This document shows, piece by piece, positions 1 to 9,506 of a DNA stretch of 64,000 nt. Each line of letters opens with the position of its first letter. The stretch's first letter is position 1. The notes beneath the pieces are model-generated. The model saw nothing but the letters and a program-made list of their open reading frames with translations, searched no databases and was not told the DNA's origin. This DNA comes from Salininema proteolyticum (lineage in GTDB: Bacteria > Actinomycetota > Actinomycetes > Mycobacteriales > Micromonosporaceae), in contig NZ_JBHUNX010000001.1 of the NCBI RefSeq assembly GCF_042685645.1, forward strand, positions 2,170,001 to 2,234,000, written 5' to 3'. Both the position numbers and the translations under genes were made by a program.

Positions 1-190
1 CGTCTTCGAGCGTGCGAAGGGCCCGCTGAACGGTGCGCCGGGAAGCGCCGGTGAGTTCGACGAGGTTGTTGACGAAGACCTTGGCAACAGCCCCGTTCTC
101 GTCGGCGAAGGTCGCGAGGACCAGCAGGACGACCTTCTCGCGGGACTTCAGGACATGATCACGGCATGCGGCGATGAGCTGGGAGTTCAT
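1..190 (-). CDS. Helix-turn-helix protein, partial (N-terminus only)
   Basis: The reverse strand opens with ATG at 190 and reads 63 codons without a stop to the window edge. The start is MNSQLIAACRDHVLKSREKV and the last visible part contains a winged-helix-like TGASRRTVQRALRTLED segment. This pattern resembles the HTH_36-type DNA-binding domain found at the N-terminus of replication-initiator-like or regulatory proteins of actinobacterial mobile elements. AGGAGG-like bases (AGGAGGT on the reverse strand, about 10 nt upstream) support the start. Only the N-terminal domain is visible, so the function of the whole protein cannot be stated. The group II intron begins about 100 bp upstream of this start. 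Confidence 0.6.
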   Translation of the reverse strand, partial: MNSQLIAACRDHVLKSREKVVLLVLATFADENGAVAKVFVNNLVELTGASRRTVQRALRTLED

Positions 191-866
191 GGTAGCCTGG
201 AACCTCCTTTACCGCACTTCGGTGCGGTGATAGGTGTTTGTGGGCGTCCAGGATCTAGTTTGGCGACAGGAGCCTGGGCGCCCTTTTTCGGTGTGCCACG
301 GACTCGAAGGTGGTGATGTAACTGTTTTCGAGGTGCTGTGTAGCTGATGGAGGTTGGCCCTCCGAGATCGCCTTTCGGGAGGGGGTCTCAAACCGGCGTA
401 TGCTGCATGACCGGTAACGGGACTGTGGTGAGCGATACGTTTAGAAGGCAGCGTTGAGCTGTCAGGTGGGGACTGCGGAGACGTTGCGTGAAATCCAGTG
501 TCAGAGACTCTGGCTGGGGCCCTGTTTGAAGCGTCGAAAAGCGTTGAACTGATGTCAAAACCGGCCTGTCGAAAAGAGGCTGGGAGGAGTCTGGCAGAAA
601 CCCGTTTACTGGCCAGGCGGCATCCGGCGTAAAGGGGGCGTGAACGCAGTCTGCTGCGGCTGCATGGAACGTGGGAAGATCCTCGCTCGATGCGAAGGGA
701 GTGTTCCGAGCCTTAGCCGGCGAGGAATCGAGTACCGATGCGGGCAGGGGATTGCGGACGGTCTCGTAGTAGTGGCGAACCTCTTGCTGGCGCGGTGGGA
801 GTGGAGCGAAGGGGACCGGCAATACAGATTCAGATTACTGGGTCAACCAGCGATGGGAGGAACCCC

Positions 867-2138
867 GTGAGTGAATCACGGTCAGCGACCGGGAAGCCTT
901 TTGACGTGTCCCGGGAGGAGGTATGGGCCGCCTGGTTGGCGGTGGCCCGTAACGGCGGAGCCGCCGGAGCCGACGGCGTGGGGATCGACGATTTCGGTCG
1001 TGATGCGAAGACACTGCAGGGAGGCCTGTACAAGATCTGGAATCGCATGGCGTCGGGATCGTATTTCCCTAAGCCGGTTCGGTCGGTGTCCATACCGAAG
1101 CCCGCAGGCAGTGGTCGGCGGGTTCTCGGCATACCTGTTGTGGCCGACAGGATCGCTCAGACGGTGGTGGCGAAGCGTGTTGAGGAGGTGGTGGAACCTC
1201 TGTTTCACTCCGACTCCTACGGGTTTCGACCGGGCCGTTCAGCGAAGGAGGCCGTGAAGGTTTGCCGGGATCGGTGCTGGTCACGGTCTTGGGTGGTCGA
1301 TGTTGATATCGCCTCGTTCTTCGACGAGGTGGACTGGAACCTGCTGGTGAAGGCGGTGGAGGCCCTTGGGCTTCCGTCTTGGGTGGTGCTTTATGTGCGC
1401 CGCTGGCTGGCCTGCGAGGTCATCGATGCCGACGGGGATGTTGCACCGCGTGAACGGGGGCTGGCGCAAGGGGGACCGGTCTCGCCGGTGTTGGCGAACC
1501 TGTTCCTGCACTGGGCGCTGGATTCCTGGCTGGAACGTGCCCATCCGATGGTCATGTTCGAGCGTTACGCCGATGACGTGGTGATTCACTGCGTTTCGCA
1601 GCGTCAGGCGGAGAAAGTCCTGGCTTCGCTGGAGGTGAGGATGACCGAGGTGGGTTTGCGGCTCCATCCGGAGAAGACTCGTATCGTCTACTGCGGAAAT
1701 GACCGCGACGTTCGATGGAGTGGCCCGCGGTCGTTTACTTTCCTGGGGTTCGATTTCCGGTGCAGGCCGGGAGGATGGCGCCGGGACGGGGAGCGGATGA
1801 CGACGTTTTCGCCTGCTGTCAGTAGAGCGGCGCGTAAACGGATGTCGCAGGTGATGCGGTCTTGGCGGATCGGCAGGCGAACCGATCGGGGGTTCGATGA
1901 GATCGCCCGGTTGGTCAACCCGATCGTTCGGGGCTGGATGAACTATTACGGGTCATTCGGTCGCTCCGAGCTCTATCCGCTTCTGGGACAGTTGAACGCG
2001 ATGCTGGCGAAGTGGGTGAGGAAAAAGTATCGACGGTTTCGGAGCTGGAAGCGGTTTATCCGCCGCTGGTGTCAAGTCGTCGAGGAGTACCCCGCCTATT
2101 TCGAGCATTGGCGTTGGGTGACGAGAATGGCACGCTGA
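867..2138 (+). CDS. ltrA: Group II intron reverse transcriptase/maturase
   Basis: The 423-residue protein copies the spliced or reverse-spliced intron RNA and assists its folding. GTG at 867 is preferred because GGGAGG lies just upstream. Longer in-frame extensions run through structured intron RNA. The fingers region carries conserved blocks (GADGVGIDDF, then RPVSIPKP-like RSVSIPKPAG, then DSYGFRPGRSA). Palm blocks follow, with VDVDIASFFDEVDW and the catalytic FERYADDVVIH. After the RT domain comes the maturase region typical of the family (VNPIVRGWMNYYGSFGR), ending ARW-like without an obvious HNH endonuclease domain. The length fits endonuclease-less bacterial group II RTs. All expected catalytic aspartates are present, so it is probably active. 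Confidence 0.93.
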   Translation: MSESRSATGKPFDVSREEVWAAWLAVARNGGAAGADGVGIDDFGRDAKTLQGGLYKIWNRMASGSYFPKPVRSVSIPKPAGSGRRVLGIPVVADRIAQTVVAKRVEEVVEPLFHSDSYGFRPGRSAKEAVKVCRDRCWSRSWVVDVDIASFFDEVDWNLLVKAVEALGLPSWVVLYVRRWLACEVIDADGDVAPRERGLAQGGPVSPVLANLFLHWALDSWLERAHPMVMFERYADDVVIHCVSQRQAEKVLASLEVRMTEVGLRLHPEKTRIVYCGNDRDVRWSGPRSFTFLGFDFRCRPGGWRRDGERMTTFSPAVSRAARKRMSQVMRSWRIGRRTDRGFDEIARLVNPIVRGWMNYYGSFGRSELYPLLGQLNAMLAKWVRKKYRRFRSWKRFIRRWCQVVEEYPAYFEHWRWVTRMAR

Positions 2139-2150
2139 CCGGTGTTGCAG

Positions 2151-2224
2151 GAGCCGGATGACGCGAGAGTGTCACGTCCGGATCTGTGGGAGCGCGGCGG
2201 GGAGGTTCCGCCGCGCCACCCGAC
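2151..2224 (+). ncRNA. Group II intron domains V and VI
   Basis: Domain V is the hairpin from 2151 to about 2188, whose strands GAGCCGGATGACG and TGTCACGTCCGGATCTGTG pair around a GAGA-type loop. Domain VI is the following hairpin GCGCGGCGG/CCGCCGCGC. This is the catalytic core and branch-point region of the intron, directly after the RT stop codon, as expected. Confidence 0.85.
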
Positions 2225-2392
2225 TACGCTTATCTGGGTTCAACGATCGGGACGCGGCCCGGGTTACGGTCCGCTCGGAGATTTTTCAAGATTTCTCACC
2301 CGTCCACCGGTAACCGGTACAACCAGTAAAAACCTATAGATACCAGTACTGGGTCGCGCCACCTTGGCATGGGAGGGGACCGGAGGTCTACA

Positions 2393-2408
2393 CTTACCCG
2401 TAAGTAAC
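2393..2408. promoter_or_regulatory. Candidate TetR operator upstream of the DUF1330 gene
   Basis: The sequence CTTACCCGTAAGTAAC fits the pattern CTTAC-N6-GTAAG with one change at the last base. The same 16-bp box occurs as abutting pairs upstream of the TetR/SCP2 genes and of the thiolase/FabG genes. It lies 22 bp before the ATG of the DUF1330 gene, where a repressor would block transcription. Confidence 0.6.
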
Positions 2409-2429
2409 ATCGCGGAAAGGCGGCAGACT

Positions 2430-2780
2430 ATGGCAGTCTACGGAATCGGCCTCTTCACCATGCGGGAGATGCACCCCGACATGGTCGAGTACCTCGACAA
2501 ACTGGGCGAGACCCTCGCCCCCTACGGCGGCAAGATGCTCATCCACGGCGGCAAGACCAGCACCATCGAGGGCGAGGAGTGGACGAAGGACGTCGTCGTC
2601 ATCGAGTTCGCCGACCAGGAGAAGGCCGAAGGCTGGTACTACTCCGACGCCTACCAGGCCATCCTTCGCTACCGCACCGACCACATCGACGGCGAAGTGT
2701 TCCTCGTGGACGGCGTCCCCGACGGCTACGACCCCAAGCAGAAGGCCGAGGTCTTCCGCAACATCCTCGCGGGAAAGTGA
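2430..2780 (+). CDS. DUF1330 family protein
   Basis: A 116-residue soluble protein starting MAVYGIGLFTMREMHPDMVE. The ferredoxin-like alpha/beta fold of DUF1330 (dimeric alpha-beta barrel superfamily) is indicated by the order: first strand, YGGKMLIHGGK, then VVVIEFADQEKAEGWYYSDAYQAI. The latter is the typical family motif for a strand, helix and Tyr-rich segment. GGAAAGG 10 nt upstream sets the ATG at 2430. No enzymatic role is established for the family. The candidate TetR operator just upstream and the convergent GMC oxidoreductase suggest co-regulation with the lipid catabolism genes. Its stop is 7 bp from the stop of the convergent oxidoreductase. Confidence 0.85.
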   Translation: MAVYGIGLFTMREMHPDMVEYLDKLGETLAPYGGKMLIHGGKTSTIEGEEWTKDVVVIEFADQEKAEGWYYSDAYQAILRYRTDHIDGEVFLVDGVPDGYDPKQKAEVFRNILAGK

Positions 2781-2787
2781 CCCGGAC

Positions 2788-4485
2788 TCACCGCAGGACG
2801 GGATTCGCCGCCGCAACGGGATCGGTCCTGCGGTAGCCCTCCCCCGGCTCCGGCCGGGGGTCGGCCCCGCCCTTGTTGGGCCACATGCTCATCGCCCGCT
2901 CCGCTTGCGCGGTGATCGTCAGCGACGGGTTCACCCCCAGGTTCGCGCTGACGGCCGAGCCGTCCACGATGTGCAGGCTCGGATACCCCCAAGCCCGGTG
3001 GTAGGGGTCGATGACGCTCGACTCCGGATCGTCGCCTATGGCGCAACCGCCGAGGAAGTGCGCCGTCGTCGGGATGTTCGCCAGGTCCAGCCAGGTTCCC
3101 CCGGCGACGCCGCCCAGTTCGTCGGCCAGGCGCCGAGTGGCCTCGTATCCGGTCGGTATCCAGACCGGGTTGGGCTCGCCGTGCCCGGGTTCCGCCCGCA
3201 TCTTCCCCTTGGCGCCGTCGACGGTGATGGAATTGTCCCGGTGCTGCATGACGAGGGTGATGACAGCGCGCTCGGACCAGCGGCGGATCTTGGGCACGAG
3301 AGCCAGGAGCCATGGTCGGCGCACCAGCTGCATCAGGAGTTTGACCGCGCGCGGCCGCTTGTCCCCCGGCGTCGGGCCTTCCACCAGGAGCGTGCGAATG
3401 AGCCCCATGGCGTTGGAGCCCTTGCCGTAGCGCACCGGCTCGATATGGGTGTGCTCGTCGGGGTAGAACGACGAGGTGATCGCCAGCCCCTTGGAATGGT
3501 CCTCCCCTTTGAGTCGGAACCGCTCGGCACCGAGGAGCGCCTCGGAGTTGGTCCGCGTCAGCCTGCCCAGCGCCTTCGACAGCTTAGGCAGGCCACCCTC
3601 GGATCGGACCTTGTGCAGGAGGCTCTGCGTGCCCCAGGTGCCGGCCGCCAGGATGACGTGATCGGCGGTGAACGAGGGGCGCGAGCGCCGGAACGGCCCG
3701 GTCTTGCGGGTGTGGACCTCCCACCGGCCGTCCACGCGGCGCAGGTCCCGCACCGTGGTCAGATGGTGGATCTCGGCACCGGCCTTCTCGGCGAGGTGCA
3801 GGTAGTTCTCCGTCAGCATGTTCTTCGCGCCCTCGCGGCAGCCGGTCATACACGCTCCGCACTCGGTGCACGAGCGCCGCTGCGGCCCTTCCCCGCCGAA
3901 GTGCGGGTCGCCGAGCGACTCTCCCGGTTTCCTGCCGAAGGTGACGCCGACGCGGGTGTACCGGAAGGTGTCCTCGGCGCCCATCTGCTTCGCGACGCGC
4001 TTCATCGCGGCGTCCGCCTCGGTGCGGACCGGGTTGTCGACGACGCCGAGCATCCGTTCGGCGGTGTCATAGTGCGGTGAGAGCTCCGCTTCCCAGTCGG
4101 TGATGTCCGCCCACTGCCGGTCGCGGTAGAAGGAGGGGAACGGCCGGTAGAGGGTGTTGGCGTAGACGAGCGAGCCTCCGCCGACGCCGGCTCCGGCGAG
4201 GACGAGAACGCGGCTGCCCTTCTTGCCGCGCAGCAGATGCAGGCGTTGGATCCCTTTGCACCCCATCCACGGGGCCCAGAGGTAGCGGCGCAGACGCCAG
4301 GACGTTTTGGGCAGCTTGTCGTGGCGCTTGGCCGGATCGGGTTCGGAGGGGTCGTCGAAGCGGTCGCCGGCCTCCAGGACGGCGACCTTGTACCCCTTCT
4401 CCGTCAGGCGGAGGGCCGACACCGAGCCCCCGAACCCCGATCCCACTACGACGACGTCGTAGTGGGCGACGTCTTTGTCGCTCAT
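2788..4485 (-). CDS. FAD-dependent GMC oxidoreductase, cholesterol-oxidase (ChoD)-like
   Basis: The 565-residue protein begins with a Rossmann FAD-binding motif (VVVVGSGFGGSVSALRL, residues about 10-27) and ends with the GMC C-terminal block (IVDGSAVSANLGVNPSLTI). HFLGGC precedes the C-terminal active-site region. A cysteine cluster, CTECGACMTGCREGAK, sits mid-protein, as in mycobacterial ChoD-type proteins. No Tat or Sec signal is seen, so it is probably cytoplasmic. The family oxidises sterol or other alcohols; the substrate here is not determinable. It is the last gene of an operon after acyl-CoA dehydrogenase and acyl-CoA synthetase (gap of 15 bp from the synthetase stop), suggesting a sterol or fatty side-chain degradation role. 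Confidence 0.85.
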   Translation of the reverse strand: MSDKDVAHYDVVVVGSGFGGSVSALRLTEKGYKVAVLEAGDRFDDPSEPDPAKRHDKLPKTSWRLRRYLWAPWMGCKGIQRLHLLRGKKGSRVLVLAGAGVGGGSLVYANTLYRPFPSFYRDRQWADITDWEAELSPHYDTAERMLGVVDNPVRTEADAAMKRVAKQMGAEDTFRYTRVGVTFGRKPGESLGDPHFGGEGPQRRSCTECGACMTGCREGAKNMLTENYLHLAEKAGAEIHHLTTVRDLRRVDGRWEVHTRKTGPFRRSRPSFTADHVILAAGTWGTQSLLHKVRSEGGLPKLSKALGRLTRTNSEALLGAERFRLKGEDHSKGLAITSSFYPDEHTHIEPVRYGKGSNAMGLIRTLLVEGPTPGDKRPRAVKLLMQLVRRPWLLALVPKIRRWSERAVITLVMQHRDNSITVDGAKGKMRAEPGHGEPNPVWIPTGYEATRRLADELGGVAGGTWLDLANIPTTAHFLGGCAIGDDPESSVIDPYHRAWGYPSLHIVDGSAVSANLGVNPSLTITAQAERAMSMWPNKGGADPRPEPGEGYRRTDPVAAANPVLR

Positions 4486-4500
4486 ATTCGTTTGTTCTCC

Positions 4501-6110
4501 TCACGCGGCTTCGGACAGGAGCCGCCTCAATTCCCCGGGCACGACCTTCCCCGTCGCGTTGCGGGGCAGGCCTTCGATGAAATGGACCTCGCGGGGCACG
4601 CTGTGCGCCGCGAGGCGGGTCTTCACTCGGTGCTTGAGGGTGGCCTCGTCGAGGTCCCAGCCGGGGTTGAGGACGACGAAGGCGACCAGGCGCTGCCCGA
4701 ACTGCTCGTCGTCGACGCCGATTGCGGCGGCCTCGGCCACCTCGTCCATGTCGCAGACGCAGTCTTCCACCTCGCGGGGCATGACGTTCTCCCCGCCGGA
4801 GACGATCATGTCGTCGGTGCGGCCCTCGACGACGAGCGAGCCGTGCGCGTCGAAATGGCCGTAGTCGCCGGTCTGGAACATGCCCTCGTGCGAGGTCGGC
4901 CCGCCTCCCGAGGTGTAGCCCTCGAACAGCATCTCATTGGACACGAAGATCCGTCCGCGCTCGCCGTCGGCGACGGGGTGGCCGTCGGGGCCCAGGAGCG
5001 CCAGGTCGGTGCCGAAGGGCGGCCGTCCGGCGCAGTCGGGAGAGCGGCGCAGGTCGCCGGGCGCGGCGATGGCGGCCCAGGAGACCTCCGTGGAGCCGTA
5101 GAGGTTGTAGAGGACATCCCCGAAGCGGTCCATGAAGCGGGTGGCCAGCTCGCCGGGCAGGCGTGATCCGGAGACGGCGACGGCCTTCAGGCGTTCCGGC
5201 GCGTGGCGGTCCAGTTCGGACTCGTCCAGTTCCAGGATGCGCTGCAGCATCACCGGGACCGCGAAGGCCGCGTCGCAGTCGTGCCGGGCGATCGCCCGCA
5301 GCGACGAGGCGGGGTCGAACCGCCCGGTGAAGACGAAGGTCCCGCGCACGGCCATGGTCAGCTGCATGGCGGCGTAGCCCCAGGTGTGGAACAGCGGGGC
5401 AGGGATGTGGACCCGGTATCCGGTCTTCATGGGGATGCGCGAGAGCATCGCGGTCAGGGAGCGCATCTTCGGGTGGGGGCGCTTGGCTCCCTTCGGCGTG
5501 CCGGTCGTGCCGGAGGTGAGGACGACCGTCCGCCCCTTCTCGGCCGGCGGCGGAATCACGGCGGCCCTCTCCGGGGCGATGACCTCGTCGATGGTCAGGT
5601 GCTCGTCGGACTCGTCGGCGACCAGCAGGCGGACGTCGTCGGGCAGGTGCAGGTCGGGCGCGAACTCGGCGTCGGCGACGACGATCGAGATCCGCTGCTG
5701 TTCGACCACGCTCTTCAGCTGCGCGCCGGAGGCGCCGGTGTTGAGGAGGACCAGGTCGGCTCCGAGCTGGGAGCAGGCGACGACCGTTTCGAGGAACCCC
5801 CGGTGGTTGCGGCACAGCAGCCCGACACGGGGGCGGCGGTGAAGTTTGGGGAGCGCGTGCGCCAGGCGGGTGGCGCGGTCCTGGAACTCCCGGTAGGTCA
5901 GGTGCCCCCTGGGGTCGATGACAGCGGTGTGGTGGGGCACCCGTGCGGCGTTGGCCCGGAAGGCGCCCGCCGGGGAGATGCCCCAGCGGGCCAGCGAGTA
6001 CAGCTGCCTGGCCATGCGGACCGGGCGTCCCGGCAGGAGGACGCGGCTCTTGACGAGCGTATAGGGGACGTGCAGCCCCACACCGAGGGCTCGGACCAGA
6101 CCGCTGCGGC

Positions 6111-6114
<4 letters not shown>
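4501..6114 (-). CDS. Acyl-CoA synthetase / AMP-dependent ligase (FadD-type)
   Basis: A 537-residue ANL-superfamily enzyme that activates a carboxylate with ATP and CoA. The P-loop-like motif VVLTSGTTGTPKGAKRPH is present, as are NLYGSTEVSWAAIA (A5), TGDYGHFDAHGSLVVEGRTDDMIVSGGENVMP (A7/A8, read in pieces) and the C-terminal lysine motif LPRNATGKVVPGEL. The start at 6114 is fixed by the ATGA overlap with the acyl-CoA dehydrogenase stop, showing translational coupling. The N-terminal part (MSRSGLVRALGVGLHVPYTL, VRMARQLYSLARWG) matches the FadD12-like subgroup. The substrate is probably a fatty or steroid-derived acid, inferred from neighbours. Confidence 0.9.
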
Positions 6115-7343
<1,229 letters not shown>

Positions 7344-7435
7344 TATAGAATTTCCACATTCCTATTTCTTAGATCGCACTGTACCCCGACCCGGCGGCGG
7401 GCGCCGGGCGTCCGGTCCGGGGCCCGGGAAGGGGC

Positions 7436-7894
7436 CTAGGCCTTGGGGATGTTGAAGAGCCCGCCGAGGGAGGCGGCGAAGCCGATGTCGCCCTGGAGCT
7501 TGATCTTGCCGCTGAAGAACATCATCGGCGGGGATCCGTTGCCGCTGGCCAGGTTGAGGAACTGCTCGGCGTCGAGCTTGATGGTCACCCGCGGCTCGTC
7601 GACCTCGGGCTCTTTGGTGACGCCGCAGTCTCCGCCGGAGAGGGTCGTCTCGTAGAGGTCGTACCCGCCGTCGGGCCGGTCGAGGATCTTCCAGTGGATG
7701 ACGGCCTCGGTCTTGCGGGAGCCCTTATACTGGCTACCCATGCGGTCGAAGACGGCGTCGAGCACCGCGGTGCGGATCTCGGTGTCGGCCATGAGCTCTC
7801 GGATCTGGTCCTTGGGAGTGCTCTTGACCAACTGGGCGAAGTCCTTGGGGGAGATCGAGGCGAAGTCCACCTCGGCGATCGGATTGTCACTCAT
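7436..7894 (-). CDS. SCP2 sterol-binding domain protein
   Basis: A 152-residue protein starting MSDNPIAEVDFASISPKDFA. The C-terminal two thirds shows the SCP2 fold pattern: AVIHWKILDRPDGGYDLYETTL, then DCGVTKEPEVDEPRVTIKLDAEQFLNLASG, ending with SGKIKLQGDIGFAASLGGLFNIPK, the usual hydrophobic-tunnel closing segment. Such proteins bind sterols, fatty acids or acyl-CoA. The ATG at 7894 is chosen because upstream extensions read into the operator region; AGATTACC lies just upstream. It is divergent from the TetR gene across two operator boxes, and the synteny suggests lipid carriage for the neighbouring oxidation enzymes. Confidence 0.88.
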   Translation of the reverse strand: MSDNPIAEVDFASISPKDFAQLVKSTPKDQIRELMADTEIRTAVLDAVFDRMGSQYKGSRKTEAVIHWKILDRPDGGYDLYETTLSGGDCGVTKEPEVDEPRVTIKLDAEQFLNLASGNGSPPMMFFSGKIKLQGDIGFAASLGGLFNIPKA

Positions 7895-7936
7895 GGTAAT
7901 CTCCAGTTCTGAATATTGCCGAACGGCAATATCTTT

Positions 7937-7968
7937 CTTACTTGGGCGTAACCTTACCCTAGGGTAAG
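7937..7968. promoter_or_regulatory. Two abutting 16-bp TetR operator boxes
   Basis: CTTACTTGGGCGTAAC (7937-7952) is immediately followed by CTTACCCTAGGGTAAG (7953-7968, a perfect palindrome). Both fit CTTAC-N6-GTAAG. They lie between the divergent SCP2 and TetR genes, the classic position for autoregulation by a TetR dimer pair. The same doublet arrangement recurs at 10875-10906. Confidence 0.75.
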
Positions 7969-8001
7969 ATAGTGTGCAAGAGCCTATCGGGAGAAAGTTT
8001 T

Positions 8002-8628
8002 GTGGTGAAACAGAGGAAGCGCGTACCGCGCGCCGAACGCGAACAGCAGATGATGGACGCGGCCGTGGCCGTCTTCGCACGGGACGGGTTCCACGCCGCC
8101 GGCATGGAGGAGATAGCCGTCCGCTGCGGCGTCTCCAAACCCATGCTGTACCTCTACTTCGAGTCGAAGGAGGGGTTGTTCATCGCCTGCATCAAGCGCG
8201 AGTCCGAAAGGCTCGCCACCCGGATCAGCGAGGCCGTCTCCGGGCACGAGGAGCCCAAGGACCAGCTGTGGAACGGCCTGCGGGCATTCCTGGAGTTCGT
8301 CGACGCCAACCGGGGGGCCTGGTCGGTCCTGTACCGGCGCGCCCGCTACCTCGGCGACCCCGTCTCCACCGAGGTGAGCCACCTGCGCGAGAACATGATC
8401 GGCCTCGTCACCTCGCTTCTCAGCCACGGCGAGGAGACCGAGGGGACCGATATCAGCGTCGCCGCGCACACCCTCGTGGGAGCCTGCGAGTCCCTGTCGG
8501 ACTGGCTGATCGACCGGCCCGAGATCTCCGTGGACGAGATCGGCGACCAGTTCACGGCCATCATGTGGCCCGGCCTGGCGCACCTGTTCAGGGCCGACCG
8601 CGAGGAGGCGCCCCGCAAGGCGTCCTGA
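8002..8628 (+). CDS. TetR family regulator of the lipid catabolism locus
   Basis: The 208-residue protein begins VVKQRKRVPRAEREQQMMDA. A TetR_N HTH follows (residues about 15-60): AVAVFARDGFHAAGMEEIAVRCGVSKPMLYLYFESKEGLF, here quoted as its parts AGMEEIAVRCGVSK and PMLYLYFESKEGLF. GTG at 8002 is chosen because GGGAGAAAG is 4-12 nt upstream; GTG at 8005 is an equal alternative. The C-terminal ligand domain is not specific. Five copies of one palindrome occur at three promoters in this window, including this one. The regulator probably represses itself, the SCP2 gene, the DUF1330 gene and the thiolase/FabG/MaoC genes, responding to an acyl-CoA or similar ligand (inference). Confidence 0.88.
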   Translation: MVKQRKRVPRAEREQQMMDAAVAVFARDGFHAAGMEEIAVRCGVSKPMLYLYFESKEGLFIACIKRESERLATRISEAVSGHEEPKDQLWNGLRAFLEFVDANRGAWSVLYRRARYLGDPVSTEVSHLRENMIGLVTSLLSHGEETEGTDISVAAHTLVGACESLSDWLIDRPEISVDEIGDQFTAIMWPGLAHLFRADREEAPRKAS

Positions 8629-8637
8629 ACGGGGCGC

Positions 8638-9498
8638 TCAGAGGTCGAACGAGACCGTTCCCCGGACGTACCTCTTGCGGTCCCTGAGGCGCACCAGCGC
8701 GAACTCCCGCGGCCCGTCGCCGTCGCGGGAGTGGAAGCCTATCTTCTGCCGCAGCTGGATCGGGCGGCGGAAGTCGACGGCCACCCTCATGCCGTCGGCG
8801 GCGCCGTCGGGCACCAGCTCGGCGGCCGCGCGGGACAGGCCCCACATGCCCTGGGCGATGACGTCCTTGTTGCCCATGGCCTTCGACATGGCCTTGGAGA
8901 CGTGGATGGGGTTGTAGTCCCCCGAGACCGCGGCGTAGTCCCGCCCCAGCCGGGGCGGGACGAACCACTCCGCCACCTCGCCCTCGACCGGGTCCTCCTC
9001 GCCGTTCTCCTTGGGCGGACGCGGACCCGGACGCTTCATCAGGCGCAGATAGGTGCTCGTCTCGCTCCACACCGCCTCTCCGGCAACGTGGGCCTCGGTC
9101 CGCAGGTCGACGACGACGCCCTTGTGGTGGGGGCGCAGGTTCTCGGCCCACACCTCCAGGTCGAAGTGCTCGGCGAGCCCTATGGCCTTGTACTGGCGGC
9201 ACTCGTTGGACACGTGCAGCATGCCCGTCACGGGCATGGGGAAGGCGCGGTCCATCATGATCGCCATCTGGCTCTTGAATCCGAGGATGTGAGGATAGGT
9301 GAAGGGGAGCCGTTCGGAGTCGGCGAAGCCGCAGACGGCGTTGTAGTCCCGCAGCGCGCTTCGGTTGACCGTGACATCCCTGAGCGTGAGCCGTTCCCCC
9401 GGCAGGCCCGCGTCCATGGGGTCGGGGTAGCGGCGCGCGAGGTCCCGCGCGCCCTTCCAGAGCATCCACGCCTTGGACGGCGCCGTCGCTTCGACCAT
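8638..9498 (-). CDS. MaoC-type dehydratase (HtdX-like)
   Basis: A 286-residue double hot-dog protein. The C-terminal half contains the hydratase-2-type motif GRDYAAVSGDYNPIHVSKAM, whose Asp and His form the catalytic pair, followed by VIAQGMWGLSRAAAEL. The N-terminal half is a degenerate hot dog (LRDYNAVCGFADSERLPFTY). It adds water to trans-2-enoyl thioesters. The gene follows the FabG4-type reductase by 8 bp in the same operon and faces the divergent thiolase. This is the same gene order as fabG4-htdX opposite fadA2 in Mycobacterium tuberculosis (family knowledge), supporting an HtdX-like role. Confidence 0.85.
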   Translation of the reverse strand: MVEATAPSKAWMLWKGARDLARRYPDPMDAGLPGERLTLRDVTVNRSALRDYNAVCGFADSERLPFTYPHILGFKSQMAIMMDRAFPMPVTGMLHVSNECRQYKAIGLAEHFDLEVWAENLRPHHKGVVVDLRTEAHVAGEAVWSETSTYLRLMKRPGPRPPKENGEEDPVEGEVAEWFVPPRLGRDYAAVSGDYNPIHVSKAMSKAMGNKDVIAQGMWGLSRAAAELVPDGAADGMRVAVDFRRPIQLRQKIGFHSRDGDGPREFALVRLRDRKRYVRGTVSFDL

Positions 9499-9506
9499 GG
9501 TCCCTC

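Larger units (their letters stand above)
291..2224 (+). mobile_element. Group II intron with encoded reverse transcriptase
   Basis: A roughly 1.9-kb unit. The proposed 5' end is GTGTGCC at 291, resembling the group II 5' consensus GTGYG. A structured leader of about 570 nt follows, then a maturase-type reverse transcriptase, then a canonical domain V starting GAGCCGGATGACGCGAGAG at 2151. Domain VI is a GC hairpin at about 2192-2217, with a candidate branch-point A at 2218, seven nucleotides from the proposed 3' end (…CCACCCGAC). The 3' half is secure. The 5' boundary is inferred from the consensus only and could be off by tens of bases. The element lies on the opposite strand to the partial HTH gene, in its upstream region, so it does not visibly split a coding sequence. 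Confidence 0.8.

Noticed and set aside
2881..4080. Plus-strand 391-codon open frame opposite the GMC oxidoreductase
   Set aside because: It is the antisense shadow of a gene with clear FAD and GMC motifs.
7344..7400. TetR box at the acyl-CoA dehydrogenase promoter
   Set aside because: The AT-rich region has no TTAC-N6-GTAA match, so the operon is not assigned to the regulon.
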